Assembly: GCF_000016665.1 (NCBI RefSeq)
Contig: NC_009523.1
Location: 1,054,001-1,118,000, forward strand
DNA from: Roseiflexus sp. RS-1
GTDB lineage: Bacteria > Chloroflexota > Chloroflexia > Chloroflexales > Roseiflexaceae
Length of the DNA: 64,000 nucleotides
Direction of reading: 5' to 3'
A model generated the notes under the pieces. That model was not told where the DNA came from, searched no databases, and was given only the letters and a program-made list of their open reading frames with translations. Positions 18,052 to 28,378 of this stretch are shown piece after piece; position 1 is the stretch's first letter; the number at the start of each line of letters is the position of its first letter. The position numbers and the translations under genes were made by a program.

Positions 18052-19011
18052 ATGAACCGTAACCGTCAATCCAACAGGGATTCTTCTGTGCAGGCGGATG
18101 TCGAAACCCTTTTCTCGAAACATGGGCAGACCGTTGCTGCGCTGGCGCGTTCGATGCTCGAACGCATCCCAGGAGATCGGATTACGCGCGTTCATGAGTA
18201 TGCTGCACGCCTGGATGCCAGCGCCGGGACGGTTCAGGCAGGGCTGAACTACCTGATGTCGGTTGGTGCGGTTCGTCTTGAAGCGCGCGGTCGGCTTGGC
18301 ACCTATGTCGTTGCTATCGAGTACCCGTTGCTCTGGTCACTGGCAATGCGTCGCCCCCTGATGGGTGCGCTGCCATTGATCTACTCGCGCCGCCTGGCCG
18401 GGCTGGCAACTGGTCTGCGCACTCAGTTCGACCGACTGCCGATTGACCTGGAACTGCGCTTCATCCGTGGTTCGGGGCAACGGGTACAGATGTTGATGGC
18501 GCAGCAGTGCGATTGGGCGCTGCTCTCACGCCACGCAGCGTTGCTCAGCCCCGGAGTCGATGTGGTTGCCGAACTGGGTGATGAGACCTACATGGCGCAC
18601 CACGTTCTGTTGCTGCACGATGCTTCAGGGTCTGGCATTCACGACGGGATGCGGATTGGCATCGATCCTTCGTCGAGCGATCATGCCTTCATTGTGCGCG
18701 CCATCTGTCGCGGGCGGAGTGTCGAATTCGTCGAGATCGACTACGCTAAAGGGCTGCACCTGGTGATGAATGGCGTTATCGATGGGACGGTCTGGAGTTG
18801 TGAGGATGTGCCGGATACGGTTCGTGACCTGACGGTCATCCCCCTGAGTATGGACGAGTATCCGGAACTTGTTGCGCTCGGTGTGGCGACGCTGGTCGTT
18901 GATAAAGGCAATCGCGCTGTGGCTTCGGTGCTTCGTGCTGCGGTCAATGCGACCGAACTGCGTGAGATCCAGCAGGAGGTGCTGGATCGGCGGCGCCCGC
19001 CTGCGTACTGA
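18052..19011 (+). CDS. GntR/YhfZ-like transcriptional regulator with periplasmic-binding-like domain
   Basis: The protein is 319 residues from ATG 18052. ATG 18028 would fall almost on the predicted transcription start. Residues 15-85 look like a winged helix (DRITRVHEYAARLDASAGTVQAGLNYLMSVGAVRLEARGRLGTYVV). The rest resembles the substrate-binding fold of YhfZ proteins (GMRIGIDPSSSDHAFIVRAIC). It should bind DNA as a dimer and sense a small ligand. A perfect palindrome overlaps its own -35. The recombinase gene starts 11 bases downstream, so the two are probably one operon. Confidence 0.75.
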   Translation: MNRNRQSNRDSSVQADVETLFSKHGQTVAALARSMLERIPGDRITRVHEYAARLDASAGTVQAGLNYLMSVGAVRLEARGRLGTYVVAIEYPLLWSLAMRRPLMGALPLIYSRRLAGLATGLRTQFDRLPIDLELRFIRGSGQRVQMLMAQQCDWALLSRHAALLSPGVDVVAELGDETYMAHHVLLLHDASGSGIHDGMRIGIDPSSSDHAFIVRAICRGRSVEFVEIDYAKGLHLVMNGVIDGTVWSCEDVPDTVRDLTVIPLSMDEYPELVALGVATLVVDKGNRAVASVLRAAVNATELREIQQEVLDRRRPPAY

Positions 19012-19022
19012 ACGAGAGGATT

Positions 19023-20036
19023 ATGACAGACCTGGCGCTTACTGGAGTAGCAGAAGCGTGGGCGGCGGCGCAACGTTCTCGCCGCAAGCCGCTGGCGCCG
19101 TCCACTATCGAGACCTACTGTGACGCCTGGTGCTCATTTGCACGATGGGCGCAGCGTGAAGGGCGGCGCACGGTCGCCGATATTCGCGCAACTGATCTGG
19201 GCGCCTGGATCGAATCGCTGACCGATCTGGCGGACGGAACAGTGCTGACCTATGGTCACGGGGCGCTGGCGATCTGCAAATTCCTTGCCGATCGCGGTTG
19301 CCTGCGCTGTGATCTGGCGCTGGTGCGTCTGCACCTGCGTGACGCCCTTCCCCGCGCCTATGCCAGTCGTGCGCCCGATGTTCCCGATCTGCGCAGACTG
19401 GTCTCGTTCTACGATGGTGAACCACCGCCAGCCGAACCGGGGCGCCGCAGTGAGCGTGATCGCCTCAACAGGCTGCGCAATGCTGCGCTTCTGCACACCC
19501 TCTTTTCCACCGGCGCGCGCATCTCCGAAGTATTGAGCCTGAATGTGGAAGACGTTCTCTCCGACGATGGCTGTATCGCCCCTCGCGCATTCGTGGTCGG
19601 AAAAGGACAACGACGACGCGCCGTCTTTTTGCGTGAGCACGCGCAGCAGGTAATTGCACGCTACCTGACGGCGCGACGCGCCACCTTTCCTCATGCCGAG
19701 GCGCTCTTCATTTCGCACGGACCGCGCGGCGCCGGTGGGCGCCTGGGGCGTATCGCTGCCTGGAGTATTGTGACCGACGCGGCGAGCGCCATTGCCAGCC
19801 AGGTCGAGCAGGAAGGGCGCCCCCGCGAAGCGCGCGCGTTGCGTACCGTCACGCCACATACGTTTCGACACTTTGTTGCAACCTGGTTGCTCAACGAAGG
19901 CGCACAACTCTCCGAAGTCTCAGCAATCCTGGGGCATGCCAATACCCGCATCACCGAGCAGTACTACGCGCGTCATACTGATGAACGATTACAGGAACTA
20001 CACGATCAGTTCGCGCCGGATCCGGAATCGTTATAA
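19023..20036 (+). CDS. Tyrosine recombinase (phage-integrase family)
   Basis: The protein is 337 residues. The N-terminal SAM-like core-binding domain occupies about 1-105. The catalytic domain has the first Arg in GARISEVLSLNVEDV, Lys in VGKGQRRR, the HxxR box in TPHTFRHFVATWLL, His in LGHANT and the nucleophile Tyr in ITEQYYARH. All catalytic residues are present, so it should cut and rejoin DNA. It is co-directional with the YhfZ-like regulator, an unusual pairing. No att repeat or prophage genes were seen beside it. It is distinct from the Xer protein at 23615-24556. Confidence 0.88.
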   Translation: MTDLALTGVAEAWAAAQRSRRKPLAPSTIETYCDAWCSFARWAQREGRRTVADIRATDLGAWIESLTDLADGTVLTYGHGALAICKFLADRGCLRCDLALVRLHLRDALPRAYASRAPDVPDLRRLVSFYDGEPPPAEPGRRSERDRLNRLRNAALLHTLFSTGARISEVLSLNVEDVLSDDGCIAPRAFVVGKGQRRRAVFLREHAQQVIARYLTARRATFPHAEALFISHGPRGAGGRLGRIAAWSIVTDAASAIASQVEQEGRPREARALRTVTPHTFRHFVATWLLNEGAQLSEVSAILGHANTRITEQYYARHTDERLQELHDQFAPDPESL

Positions 20037-20085
20037 TTTTACCTGCCCTTAATACAATCTTGACACTGTGACGCTACGCTTGTAA

Positions 20086-21363
<1,278 letters not shown>

Positions 21364-21389
21364 CAGGTCTTAAGGCTTAGGATCCGCTC

Positions 21390-21760
21390 CAGCCCGCGCC
21401 GGCGGGCTTCGCCCTGGCGAGCCGAGGGCGTATGGTCTTTGAGGAAATAATCCGCTCTCGCCCGCGCTGGCGGGCTTCGCCCTGGCGAGCCGAGGGCGTA
21501 TGGTCTTTGAGGAAATAATCCGCTCTCGCCCGCGCTGGCGGGCTTCGCCCTGGCGAGCCGAGGGCGTATGGTCTTTGAGGAAATAATTCGCCAAAGCCCG
21601 CGCAGGCGGGCTTTGCATTCCATAGCCGAGGGCTTCAGCCCCACGGCACGAAGCGCATACGGGGGGCGCAGCGCACCTCATGGTCTTTGAAGAAATAATC
21701 CGCTCTCGCCCGCGCAGGCGGGCTTCGCACCGGATAGCCAGGGGCTCATGCGGGGAGCGA
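21390..21760. repeat. 68-bp tandem repeats with GC-rich palindrome
   Basis: Three consecutive units have an exact 68-base period (GCCGAGGGCGTATGGTCTTT at 21421, 21489 and 21557). Diverged units follow to about 21760. Each unit holds a palindrome of the type GCCCGCGCNGGCGGGC and the segment TATGGTCTTTGAGGAAATAA. The block fills the gap between convergent sqdB and glyS. A related block is at 37705-37865. Confidence 0.9.
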
Positions 21761-21778
21761 GGTGTCGCTTCTCAACCT

Positions 21779-23371
21779 TCAACCTCTTCCCGTCACATAC
21801 GCCCGCACCTCGGATGCAGGTATGCGCACCTGTTGCATGGTATCGCGGTCGCGCACGGTGACGGTGCCATCTTCGAGCGACTGGAAATCGACCGTCACAC
21901 AGTACGGTGTACCGATCTCGTCCTGGCGACGGTAGAGTTTGCCGATAGCGCCGGTATCATCGTAGACGGTGCGAAAGGAACTGCCGCTCTGGATCGCCGT
22001 GCGCAGTTCGCGCGCCATGGCAACCAGACCTTCGTGGTTGCGCTTGAGTGGAAAGACAGCGACGCGGATCGGTGCGAGATGCGGTTTCAGATGCAACACA
22101 GTACGGAAGTATTCATCGATCGGTCCCTGTGCCTGACCACGCAATTTCTTTCCGATGTCGATCTGATCCGCGCCCGGCATTGCCAGCAACGTCTCGATCT
22201 GCGGCATGGTCTCTGGCAGTCCCGCGAGGATTGCCTGTCCGCGTTCAACAAGTGCGTCGCGTATTTCGGACGCCAGTTTTTCGTTTCTGCCGACCGACTT
22301 GAGGAATGCTTCGAGTGCGTCGGTAACGGCGTGCACTCGTTCAGGAGGAGGCGCTTTGACCATCTGCTCATCGTAGGCTTCTGCAAGCACTGCCAGGAAA
22401 CAACGCCCCACACCAGCCGACGGTTCGATCACGAAGGGCACGATATGCCGCCTGCTCTCCGGATCGTAGTAGGTCAGCCTGGCGGTGCTATCGCGGTTGG
22501 GATTGGCGCGCGCCGTCAGGTTGAGCGTCTCCTGGTCGCGGCTGTGTGAACCGAGGTCATAGTCGGTGCGACTGGCGATCCCTTCGACTTCCTCATACCC
22601 CAGGGTCGGGTAGTCGTACATCAGGTCGAAGGTGCGTTTGGAATAGTGCGCCAGTTCGTCGGGCGGCACGTCGTAAATCTTGATGCGCGCGCGCGGGATG
22701 CCGATGCTCTCCCACCAGGCGAGCCGATCTTCCAGCCAGCGCTGGTGCCATTCGTCCTCGGTTCCGGGCATTACGAAGTATTCGATCTCCATCTGCTCGA
22801 ACTCGCGCACACGGAAGAGAAAGTTGCGCGGGTTGATCTCATTGCGGAACGCTTTGCCAACCTGTGCGATGCCAAACGGCAGTTTACGACTGCTGGTCGC
22901 CAGCACATTCCCGAAGTTGACGAAGATGCCCTGCGCTGTTTCCGGGCGCAGATACGCAAATGAGTCGGCGTCTGCCACAGGACCGACGGCGGTCTTGAAC
23001 ATCATATTGAACGGTCGCGGTTCGGTCAGGTTGGTTGAACCGCAGTTCGGGCAACGCCCCCTGATGTGATCGGCGCGCCAGCGGCTCTTGCAGTCCCGGC
23101 AATCGACCAGCGGATCGTTGAACGTTTCCTCGTGACCGGAATAGCGCCAGGTCAGACGGTTCATCAAAATGGCGGCGTCCAGCCCTTCCATATCGTCGCG
23201 CTCATAGACATTGGTGCGCCACCAGGAGGAGATGATATTGTTTTTCAACTCAACCCCCAGTGGTCCCCAGTCGAAGACGCCTTGCAGTCCGCCGTAGATT
23301 TCGGAGCTGGGAAACACAAAGCCACGTCGTTTGCAAAGCGAGACCAACTGATCCAAGGTGGTTGCCGGCAT
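21779..23371 (-). CDS. glyS: Glycyl-tRNA synthetase, dimeric class II type
   Basis: The protein is 530 residues and starts at ATG 23371 after AGGAG. The longer frame to 23479 is T-box leader. Class II signatures are present: motif 2 in [28 protein letters not shown] and motif 3 [15 protein letters not shown] zinc-binding CxxC pair (CRDC and CPNC) lies near residues 95-120. It charges tRNA-Gly in the cytoplasm. Expression is controlled by the T-box leader directly upstream. Its stop is formed within GGTTGA of a short heptamer repeat (GGTTGAAGGTTGAG). Confidence 0.95.
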   Translation of the reverse strand: MPATTLDQLVSLCKRRGFVFPSSEIYGGLQGVFDWGPLGVELKNNIISSWWRTNVYERDDMEGLDAAILMNRLTWRYSGHEETFNDPLVDCRDCKSRWRADHIRGRCPNCGSTNLTEPRPFNMMFKTAVGPVADADSFAYLRPETAQGIFVNFGNVLATSSRKLPFGIAQVGKAFRNEINPRNFLFRVREFEQMEIEYFVMPGTEDEWHQRWLEDRLAWWESIGIPRARIKIYDVPPDELAHYSKRTFDLMYDYPTLGYEEVEGIASRTDYDLGSHSRDQETLNLTARANPNRDSTARLTYYDPESRRHIVPFVIEPSAGVGRCFLAVLAEAYDEQMVKAPPPERVHAVTDALEAFLKSVGRNEKLASEIRDALVERGQAILAGLPETMPQIETLLAMPGADQIDIGKKLRGQAQGPIDEYFRTVLHLKPHLAPIRVAVFPLKRNHEGLVAMARELRTAIQSGSSFRTVYDDTGAIGKLYRRQDEIGTPYCVTVDFQSLEDGTVTVRDRDTMQQVRIPASEVRAYVTGRG

Positions 23372-23390
23372 AGAACAACTCCTGTTCAAT

Positions 23391-23420
23391 AAAAAAACCA
23401 GGCGATCATCATTCGCCTGG
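23391..23420 (-). terminator. T-box regulatory terminator
   Basis: On the minus strand CCAGGCGA-N7-TCGCCTGG is followed by seven Ts, just before the glyS RBS. It is the transcription terminator that competes with the T-box antiterminator. Confidence 0.85.
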
Positions 23421-23620
23421 GGACGCATTGCACGGGACGGGCAACACGCGGTTCCACCCCAGTTACCGTTCAGCACCAACGTCCTGAACGATCACTCGAA
23501 GTAATTCAGCTCCCCAGCGCCCTTCCCTGCTGCGCATACTGCCAGGCTCGCACCTTCCCCGGCTCGCTGGATGCAGCGCATGCAGGTACTTCTCTGGTTC
23601 AACGCCACACGTCTTTACTT
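23391..23620 (-). promoter_or_regulatory. Glycine T-box riboswitch leader of glyS
   Basis: The minus-strand leader contains the T-box core GGGGTGGAACCGCG (23447-23460) and a Stem I apical pattern, AGCGAGCCGGGGAAGGTGCGAGCC, typical in outline of T-boxes. A loop with GGC (about 23519-23521) can serve as the glycine specifier, and a terminator hairpin with a T-run follows. Uncharged tRNA-Gly would pair at specifier and T-box and stabilise the antiterminator, raising glyS transcription. The specifier assignment is inference. The T-box signature and terminator are directly visible. Confidence 0.88.
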
Positions 23621-24556
23621 TTCCTCCGGAACGAGCGCCTGCTCGTTGATCACGCCATTGACTTCGGTGGCGCGCGGTTCCGACCGTACTGGTTGCGCCG
23701 ACGATGCGTGGTTGATGTGGGTATAGATTTGCGTCGTCGAAATCGACGTATGCCCCAACAGTTCCTGCACAGCGCGCAGGTCGGCGCCAGCGTTGAGCAT
23801 ATGCACTGCGAACGAATGACGCAGCATATGCGGCGTCAGTTCGCCCAGCCCCATTTCTTCGGCATACTGTTTAAGGATCAGCCAGAACCCCTGCCGTGTC
23901 AGGCGCTTGCCGCGATGGTTGAGGAACAGCGCATCGATTGGCGCATCACTTCCACGGGCAAGCTGGCTGCGACTGTTATCACAGTACTCTTCCAGCGCCG
24001 TCGCTGCGGATCCGTTGATCGGCAGAACGCGCACGCGCCCGTTTTTTCCGGTGCAGCGCACCGTGCTGTGCACCAGGTCGATGTCGGTCATGTTCAATGC
24101 CACCAGTTCACTTACCCGCATCCCGGTGGCATACAGCAACTCGAGCATTGCCTTGTCCCGAATGCGCTCCGGTGTCGGCGAACGCAACGGCAATTCCAGC
24201 AATTCGTCCACCTGATGCGGCGTCAGCGCACGTGGCAGATCGCGATCGACCTTCGGCGAATCGATCCGCTCGGTTGGATCGTGCGGGACGGCGCCGCTTC
24301 CGGTCAGAAACGCGAAGAACGACTTCACTGCTGCAACCCTGCGTGCAACGGTCGAACTGGCGTAGCGACGCTCGCGGAGATACAGCATGAATGACAGAAT
24401 ATCATCGTGCGAAACATCACGCCACTCTCGCCGATTTCTCGCGCTCACAAAGTCGCAGAACTGATCGAGATCGGTGCGATACGCTGCGATGGTATTGGCG
24501 GCAAGGTTGCGTTCGTCTGCAAGATGCCGCAGAAACGCTTCAACCTGATCATTCAT
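23615..24556 (-). CDS. xerD: Tyrosine recombinase XerC/XerD
   Basis: The protein is 313 residues from ATG 24556 behind GGAG. It has the length and domain order of Xer proteins: a core-binding domain (1-95, VEAFLRHLADERNLAANTIAAYRTDL) and a catalytic domain with GMRVSELVALNMTDID (Arg), GKNGRVR (Lys), HMLRHSFAVHML (H-x2-R), LLGHTSISTTQIYTH (His and Tyr). It resolves chromosome dimers at dif with FtsK in other bacteria. Only one such Xer is seen here, so XerC against XerD cannot be settled. It lies directly upstream of the glyS T-box leader. Confidence 0.85.
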   Translation of the reverse strand: MNDQVEAFLRHLADERNLAANTIAAYRTDLDQFCDFVSARNRREWRDVSHDDILSFMLYLRERRYASSTVARRVAAVKSFFAFLTGSGAVPHDPTERIDSPKVDRDLPRALTPHQVDELLELPLRSPTPERIRDKAMLELLYATGMRVSELVALNMTDIDLVHSTVRCTGKNGRVRVLPINGSAATALEEYCDNSRSQLARGSDAPIDALFLNHRGKRLTRQGFWLILKQYAEEMGLGELTPHMLRHSFAVHMLNAGADLRAVQELLGHTSISTTQIYTHINHASSAQPVRSEPRATEVNGVINEQALVPEEK

Positions 24557-24698
24557 AGTCGCTCCAACGCCTCGACCGGAGTCCGGCACACATGACAGAC
24601 CATATCACTCAGCATCTTTGCTGGCAGACGCGCATCGTGTACAACAGTGCAGTGCGATGCCCGATGTCAGCGCATGGTACTGCAAGGCTTCCGGTGTG

Positions 24699-25706
24699 TC
24701 AACCGACTGCCATCGCCTCGATATGCCAGGCAAAGAAACGCTCGAGATGGTCGCGCGCTTCGGCGACGCTGGACGAGTGGTGCACTGCGCTGCGCAGTGC
24801 GGCTGCGCCGGGCAGTTCAATGCCAAACTGTCCAATCAACTGTTTCAACTTGTTCAGCGCCAGGCGTTCGGGCATTTCGTCGCAACACATCTCCAGATAG
24901 CGCGTCAGAAAATCATATTTGTCGGCGGGTGTGACCGTCATCGGTTGCATTCCTGTACGCAATTGAGCAATCTGTCGGAAGATCCACGGATTATGCATCG
25001 CGCCGCGCCCGATCATAACACCGTCGGCGCCGCTTTCATGCAGACGGCGAAGCGCATCGGCGGCATCACGAACATCCCCTGATCCGATGACGGGAATGCT
25101 GACAGCGCGCTTGACTTCGGCGACCCGCGTCCAGTCGGCGACACCGCTGTACCCCTGGGCGCGCGTGCGCGGATGGAGCGCCAGCGCCGCCACGCCAGCC
25201 TGCTCCGCCATTTTTGCCGTATCCAGGTAGTTCAGGCTCGCTTCGTCCCACCCGGCGCGAAACTTGAGGGTCACCGGGATCTGCACCGCAGCGCAGACTG
25301 CCTTCAACAGTCGTTCCATTGTCGGCAGGTCGCGCAGCAGCGCCGAACCGTGCCCGCCCCCAGTCACTTTTGGCGATGGGCATCCACAGTTGATGTCGAG
25401 AATATCGGCGCCGAGTTCTTCGACGACGCGCGCAGCCGCCGCAACCAGGTCTGGATCATTGCCGCTCAGTTGCATAGCGATCGGGCGTTCTTCGGGCAGA
25501 TAGTCGAGCTGGCGATGGCGGCTGCGCGCGCGCGGACTGACCGCCGAGGCGCTGGTCATTTCGCTGCACACCAATCCGCATCCGCCCAGGCTGAGGATCA
25601 TGCGGCGGAAGATGCTATCGGTGACGCCAACCATCGGCGCCAGCACAATGTTCGGCTCGATGGTGATATGCCTGATCTGGTACTTCGTTGGAAGGTTGTC
25701 GTTCAT
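24699..25706 (-). CDS. dus: tRNA-dihydrouridine synthase
   Basis: The protein is 335 residues from ATG 25706. An upstream ATG (25748) would sit on the predicted transcription start, and the frame further up translates repeats. It is an FMN-binding TIM barrel: APMVGVTDSIFR at the start, the catalytic Cys in DINCGCPSPKVTGGGHGSALL near residue 100, HPRTRAQGYSG near 175 and a phosphate-binding end GVMIGRGAMHNPW near 240. It reduces uridines in the tRNA D-loop using NADPH. Closest in character to DusB, but I do not assign the subtype. Confidence 0.92.
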   Translation of the reverse strand: MNDNLPTKYQIRHITIEPNIVLAPMVGVTDSIFRRMILSLGGCGLVCSEMTSASAVSPRARSRHRQLDYLPEERPIAMQLSGNDPDLVAAAARVVEELGADILDINCGCPSPKVTGGGHGSALLRDLPTMERLLKAVCAAVQIPVTLKFRAGWDEASLNYLDTAKMAEQAGVAALALHPRTRAQGYSGVADWTRVAEVKRAVSIPVIGSGDVRDAADALRRLHESGADGVMIGRGAMHNPWIFRQIAQLRTGMQPMTVTPADKYDFLTRYLEMCCDEMPERLALNKLKQLIGQFGIELPGAAALRSAVHHSSSVAEARDHLERFFAWHIEAMAVG

Positions 25707-25752
25707 AGACTGCAATGAACCATCTGGCTTTCGTGGAATCGTGCTCATACGA

Positions 25753-25761
25753 ATTATACCA
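25753..25761 (-). promoter_or_regulatory. Extended -10 promoter of dus
   Basis: TGGTATAAT on the minus strand, with transcription starting near 25746. This supports ATG 25706 as the dus start. Confidence 0.55.
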
Positions 25762-25775
25762 GAGTCAATGGCGCT

Positions 25776-26070
25776 CCAACGTTCCACGTTCCACGTTCCA
25801 CGTTCTACGCCCCAACGTCCCAACGTCCAAATGTTCCACGTTCCACGTTCAACCTTCAACGTTCAACCTTCAATGCCCCAACGTCCCAGCGTTCAACCTT
25901 CAACCTTCAACCTTCAATGCCCCAACGTCCCAACGTTCAACCTTCAACCTTCAACCTTCCAAACCTTCAACCTTCAACCTTCCAACGCTCAACCTTCCAA
26001 CGTTCCACGTTCCACGTTCAACCTTCAACCTTCAACCTTCCAAACCTTCAACCTTCAACCTTCAACGTTC
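25776..26070. repeat. Long heptamer array (TTCAACC / GTTCCAC units)
   Basis: About 295 bases consist almost wholly of 7-base units such as TTCAACC, GTTCCAC, GTCCCAA and TTCCAAA, arranged in mixed higher-order blocks. The array separates dus from murJ and supplies the murJ stop codon (GGT TGA at 26055-26060). Confidence 0.93.
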
Positions 26071-27389
26071 GCCCGCATCCGCCATCGCAACGCCATCCCC
26101 AGCGTCAGTGTCTCCAGCGCCGACGTAAGCGCAAAGGCAGCCGGAATCGCCACAACGCCCCACGGTTCGAGCCACATCCAGATCAGCGCTATCCGCCCCA
26201 TCAGTTGCGCGCAGTTGGTCACCAACGGCGTCTGCGTATCGTGCAGAGCGATCAACCCGCGTGTCAGCACTTCGGTTGCAACATACGCCGGCAAACCTGC
26301 GATATAGACAATCAGCAGCAACGACGTCAGATCGCCCGCAGCGGCATCGAAACGACCACGTTCGAACAGCAGGCGAATGAGCGAACGACCGGTCAGTGCC
26401 AGCATCAGCGCTGCTCCGATTGCCAGAATGATACTGATTGCCAGTGCAGCGCCAAGAGTTTTACGCATACGCGCCCAGTCGCCGCGCGCCGCGCTGGCAG
26501 CGATGCGTGGAAATGCCGCCTGCGCCAGAGCGACTCCGATCAACCGTAGTGGCACACCCATCAGCAGGCCAGCGTTGAAGAGTGTTGGTAGCGCTCCCGG
26601 CTCACGCGCCAGCGAGGCGAACGCAGTATCGACGATTCCGCCGGCATAATTCACCCCGGACGACAATCCATTCGGCGTCAGCAGGCGAAGCATCCGACGC
26701 AATTGCGCGTCGCGTAGATCCCACACCGGTCGCAAACGAAATCGGTTGGCGCGCAACCCGATCCAGAGAATGACCAGTTGCAACAGCGCATCGCCAACCA
26801 CGCCGCAGGTCGGACCATAGATGCCGACGCCGGGAATGAAACGCGCCGCCAGAATGCCGCCAATCATGGTGATGTTGTGGGTCACAATTGAGATCGCAGT
26901 GAGCAGAAACTGGTTACGCGCGTTCAATACTGCTATCGCCACACTGGAGATGACAACCAGGATCAGTTGCGCCAGCATGATCCGTGTCAGCGCCACGGTC
27001 AATGCAGCCGTGGCGCTATCGAAACCTGGAGCAATGACGAAACGCACAAGGAAGGGGGCAAACACGATGCAGATCAGCACGATCAGCGTTACGGCGGCAG
27101 TCAGTGTCGTTGCCGCCAGGTTCACCAGACGTCGCTCGGCAGTGTCGCCTTCTTCGTGGCGCACGCCGAGCAACACCGGTATCATCGCGTTGGAAAGCGC
27201 CCCGCCGCTGATCAGGCTGGCAATGGTGTCGGGCAGGCGGAAGGCGGCGTAGTAGGCGCTCGCTTCCATTCCTGTGCCGAATTCGGCGTTGAACAGCGCC
27301 TGACGGATAATCCCCAATCCCGCTGATAGAACATAGGCGGATATGAAAAGGATTGTCCCTTCGGCGATGGTGAATTCGCGCCGGATCAT
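26055..27389 (-). CDS. murJ: Lipid II flippase MurJ (MviN family)
   Basis: The protein is 444 residues from ATG 27389, with about 13-14 membrane helices. Family features are the N-terminal RREFTIAEGTILFISAYVLSAGLGIIRQALFNAEFG and an AYYAAFRLPDTIASLISGGALSNAMIPV segment close to the MviN consensus (FRLPN...L.GAL..AFVPV). It moves lipid II to the outer face of the membrane for peptidoglycan synthesis. The start overlaps the stop of the URO-D family gene (ATGA). The final residues NVEG are encoded by the heptamer repeat, so the repeat has reached into the gene's 3' end. Confidence 0.9.
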   Translation of the reverse strand: MIRREFTIAEGTILFISAYVLSAGLGIIRQALFNAEFGTGMEASAYYAAFRLPDTIASLISGGALSNAMIPVLLGVRHEEGDTAERRLVNLAATTLTAAVTLIVLICIVFAPFLVRFVIAPGFDSATAALTVALTRIMLAQLILVVISSVAIAVLNARNQFLLTAISIVTHNITMIGGILAARFIPGVGIYGPTCGVVGDALLQLVILWIGLRANRFRLRPVWDLRDAQLRRMLRLLTPNGLSSGVNYAGGIVDTAFASLAREPGALPTLFNAGLLMGVPLRLIGVALAQAAFPRIAASAARGDWARMRKTLGAALAISIILAIGAALMLALTGRSLIRLLFERGRFDAAAGDLTSLLLIVYIAGLPAYVATEVLTRGLIALHDTQTPLVTNCAQLMGRIALIWMWLEPWGVVAIPAAFALTSALETLTLGMALRWRMRANVEG

Positions 27390-28378
27390 CGATCCACAGC
27401 CGCCCGCAACGCTCGAATGTTGCCCCATGGCGCGGTTGTCGGCATAACGCAACCGGTTGAGAGACACACGCGCCGCCCACCCATGGCATCGATAGCCTGT
27501 CGCGCCAGCGTCTGAATTGTCGCTGGCGTACCCTCGACAATGTCACGCTGACTCAGCCCGCCGACGACCATGCCCGGAAAACGACGCGCTCCTTCCGCGA
27601 GGTCCGGTCCGGTGTCCCGGTCGTGCCAGTTGAGCGCCTGCGCCGGGTATTCTGCTGCGATGTCGAAGTAGGAATACAGCCCGTGCAGGTGGAGCAGAAT
27701 GAAGGTTGTCTCTCTCTGTGCAGCGTGGACCGCTTCGAGGATGCGGAGATCGAGCGGGCTGCAGACGTCGCGGTACTCGGCTTCGCTGATGACATCCGCC
27801 GTGCAGCGTTGCATGGCGTAAAAAATGCCATCGGCGCCGGCTGCCAGCGCCGCTTGAACGAAGCGAATGGTGGTTTCGGTGATCGCCTCAAGTGCGTGGA
27901 ACAGATCGGATCGGTGTCGCCGGAGATGGACGATCTCCATCCCGTCGCCGATCAGGTTCTTCGCCTGACTGATCGGACTGAAGATCGTTGCCAGCAGCGG
28001 AACGTCCGGATCGATCAGTTCCCGTGCGCGACGGATCGCAGCCAGGTGCGCGCCAAGCGCTCCCGCATATGGGTCGAGCGGCTCGATCCGACGCCAGTCG
28101 GCGGGAACGCTGACCGGACGCGCCACGTAGTCGCTGGTGCCTTCGGGGCGCCCACGGTACACCGCACGACATCCCCAATCTTCCACGCAGAAACTGCTGG
28201 ACGGCGTGAACTTCACAAAATCCCAGTCGTAGTGCGCCTGAAATGCTGCAACCGACTGCGCCAGTTGCTCAGGATCCTGGTCATCGACCGGGAAATGACG
28301 CCACAACGCAACCGGCGGGCGATCAACCGGCTCACCACGAAGAGCGGCGGCAAGCCGCTCACGGCGCGTCATCGACAT
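27386..28378 (-). CDS. Uroporphyrinogen decarboxylase (URO-D) superfamily protein
   Basis: The protein is 330 residues. The N-terminus TRRERLAAALRGEPVDRPPVALWRHF matches the URO-D fold entry, with later GGLSQRDIVEGTPATIQTLARQAID and a CLSTGCVMPTTAPWGNIRALRAAV end typical of the superfamily. True HemE has RQAGR near the N-terminus, which is absent here. This is therefore more likely a paralogue of the methyltransferase or corrinoid-linked branch than haem or bacteriochlorophyll HemE. It is coupled to murJ by ATGA and lies just after the DUF4129 gene. Confidence 0.85.
   Translation of the reverse strand: MSMTRRERLAAALRGEPVDRPPVALWRHFPVDDQDPEQLAQSVAAFQAHYDWDFVKFTPSSSFCVEDWGCRAVYRGRPEGTSDYVARPVSVPADWRRIEPLDPYAGALGAHLAAIRRARELIDPDVPLLATIFSPISQAKNLIGDGMEIVHLRRHRSDLFHALEAITETTIRFVQAALAAGADGIFYAMQRCTADVISEAEYRDVCSPLDLRILEAVHAAQRETTFILLHLHGLYSYFDIAAEYPAQALNWHDRDTGPDLAEGARRFPGMVVGGLSQRDIVEGTPATIQTLARQAIDAMGGRRVCLSTGCVMPTTAPWGNIRALRAAVDR

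Noticed and set aside
19023-20036. Integron integrase for the attC-like array
   Set aside because: It is 37 kb away, and I see no IntI-specific insertion; it looks like a Xer/phage-type recombinase.
21390-21760. CRISPR array
   Set aside because: 68-base units repeat head to tail with no unique spacers.
25776-26070. CRISPR array
   Set aside because: Units are only 7 bases, without regular spacers or cas genes.
27386-28378. HemE of haem/bacteriochlorophyll synthesis
   Set aside because: The N-terminal RQAGR motif of true uroporphyrinogen decarboxylase is missing.
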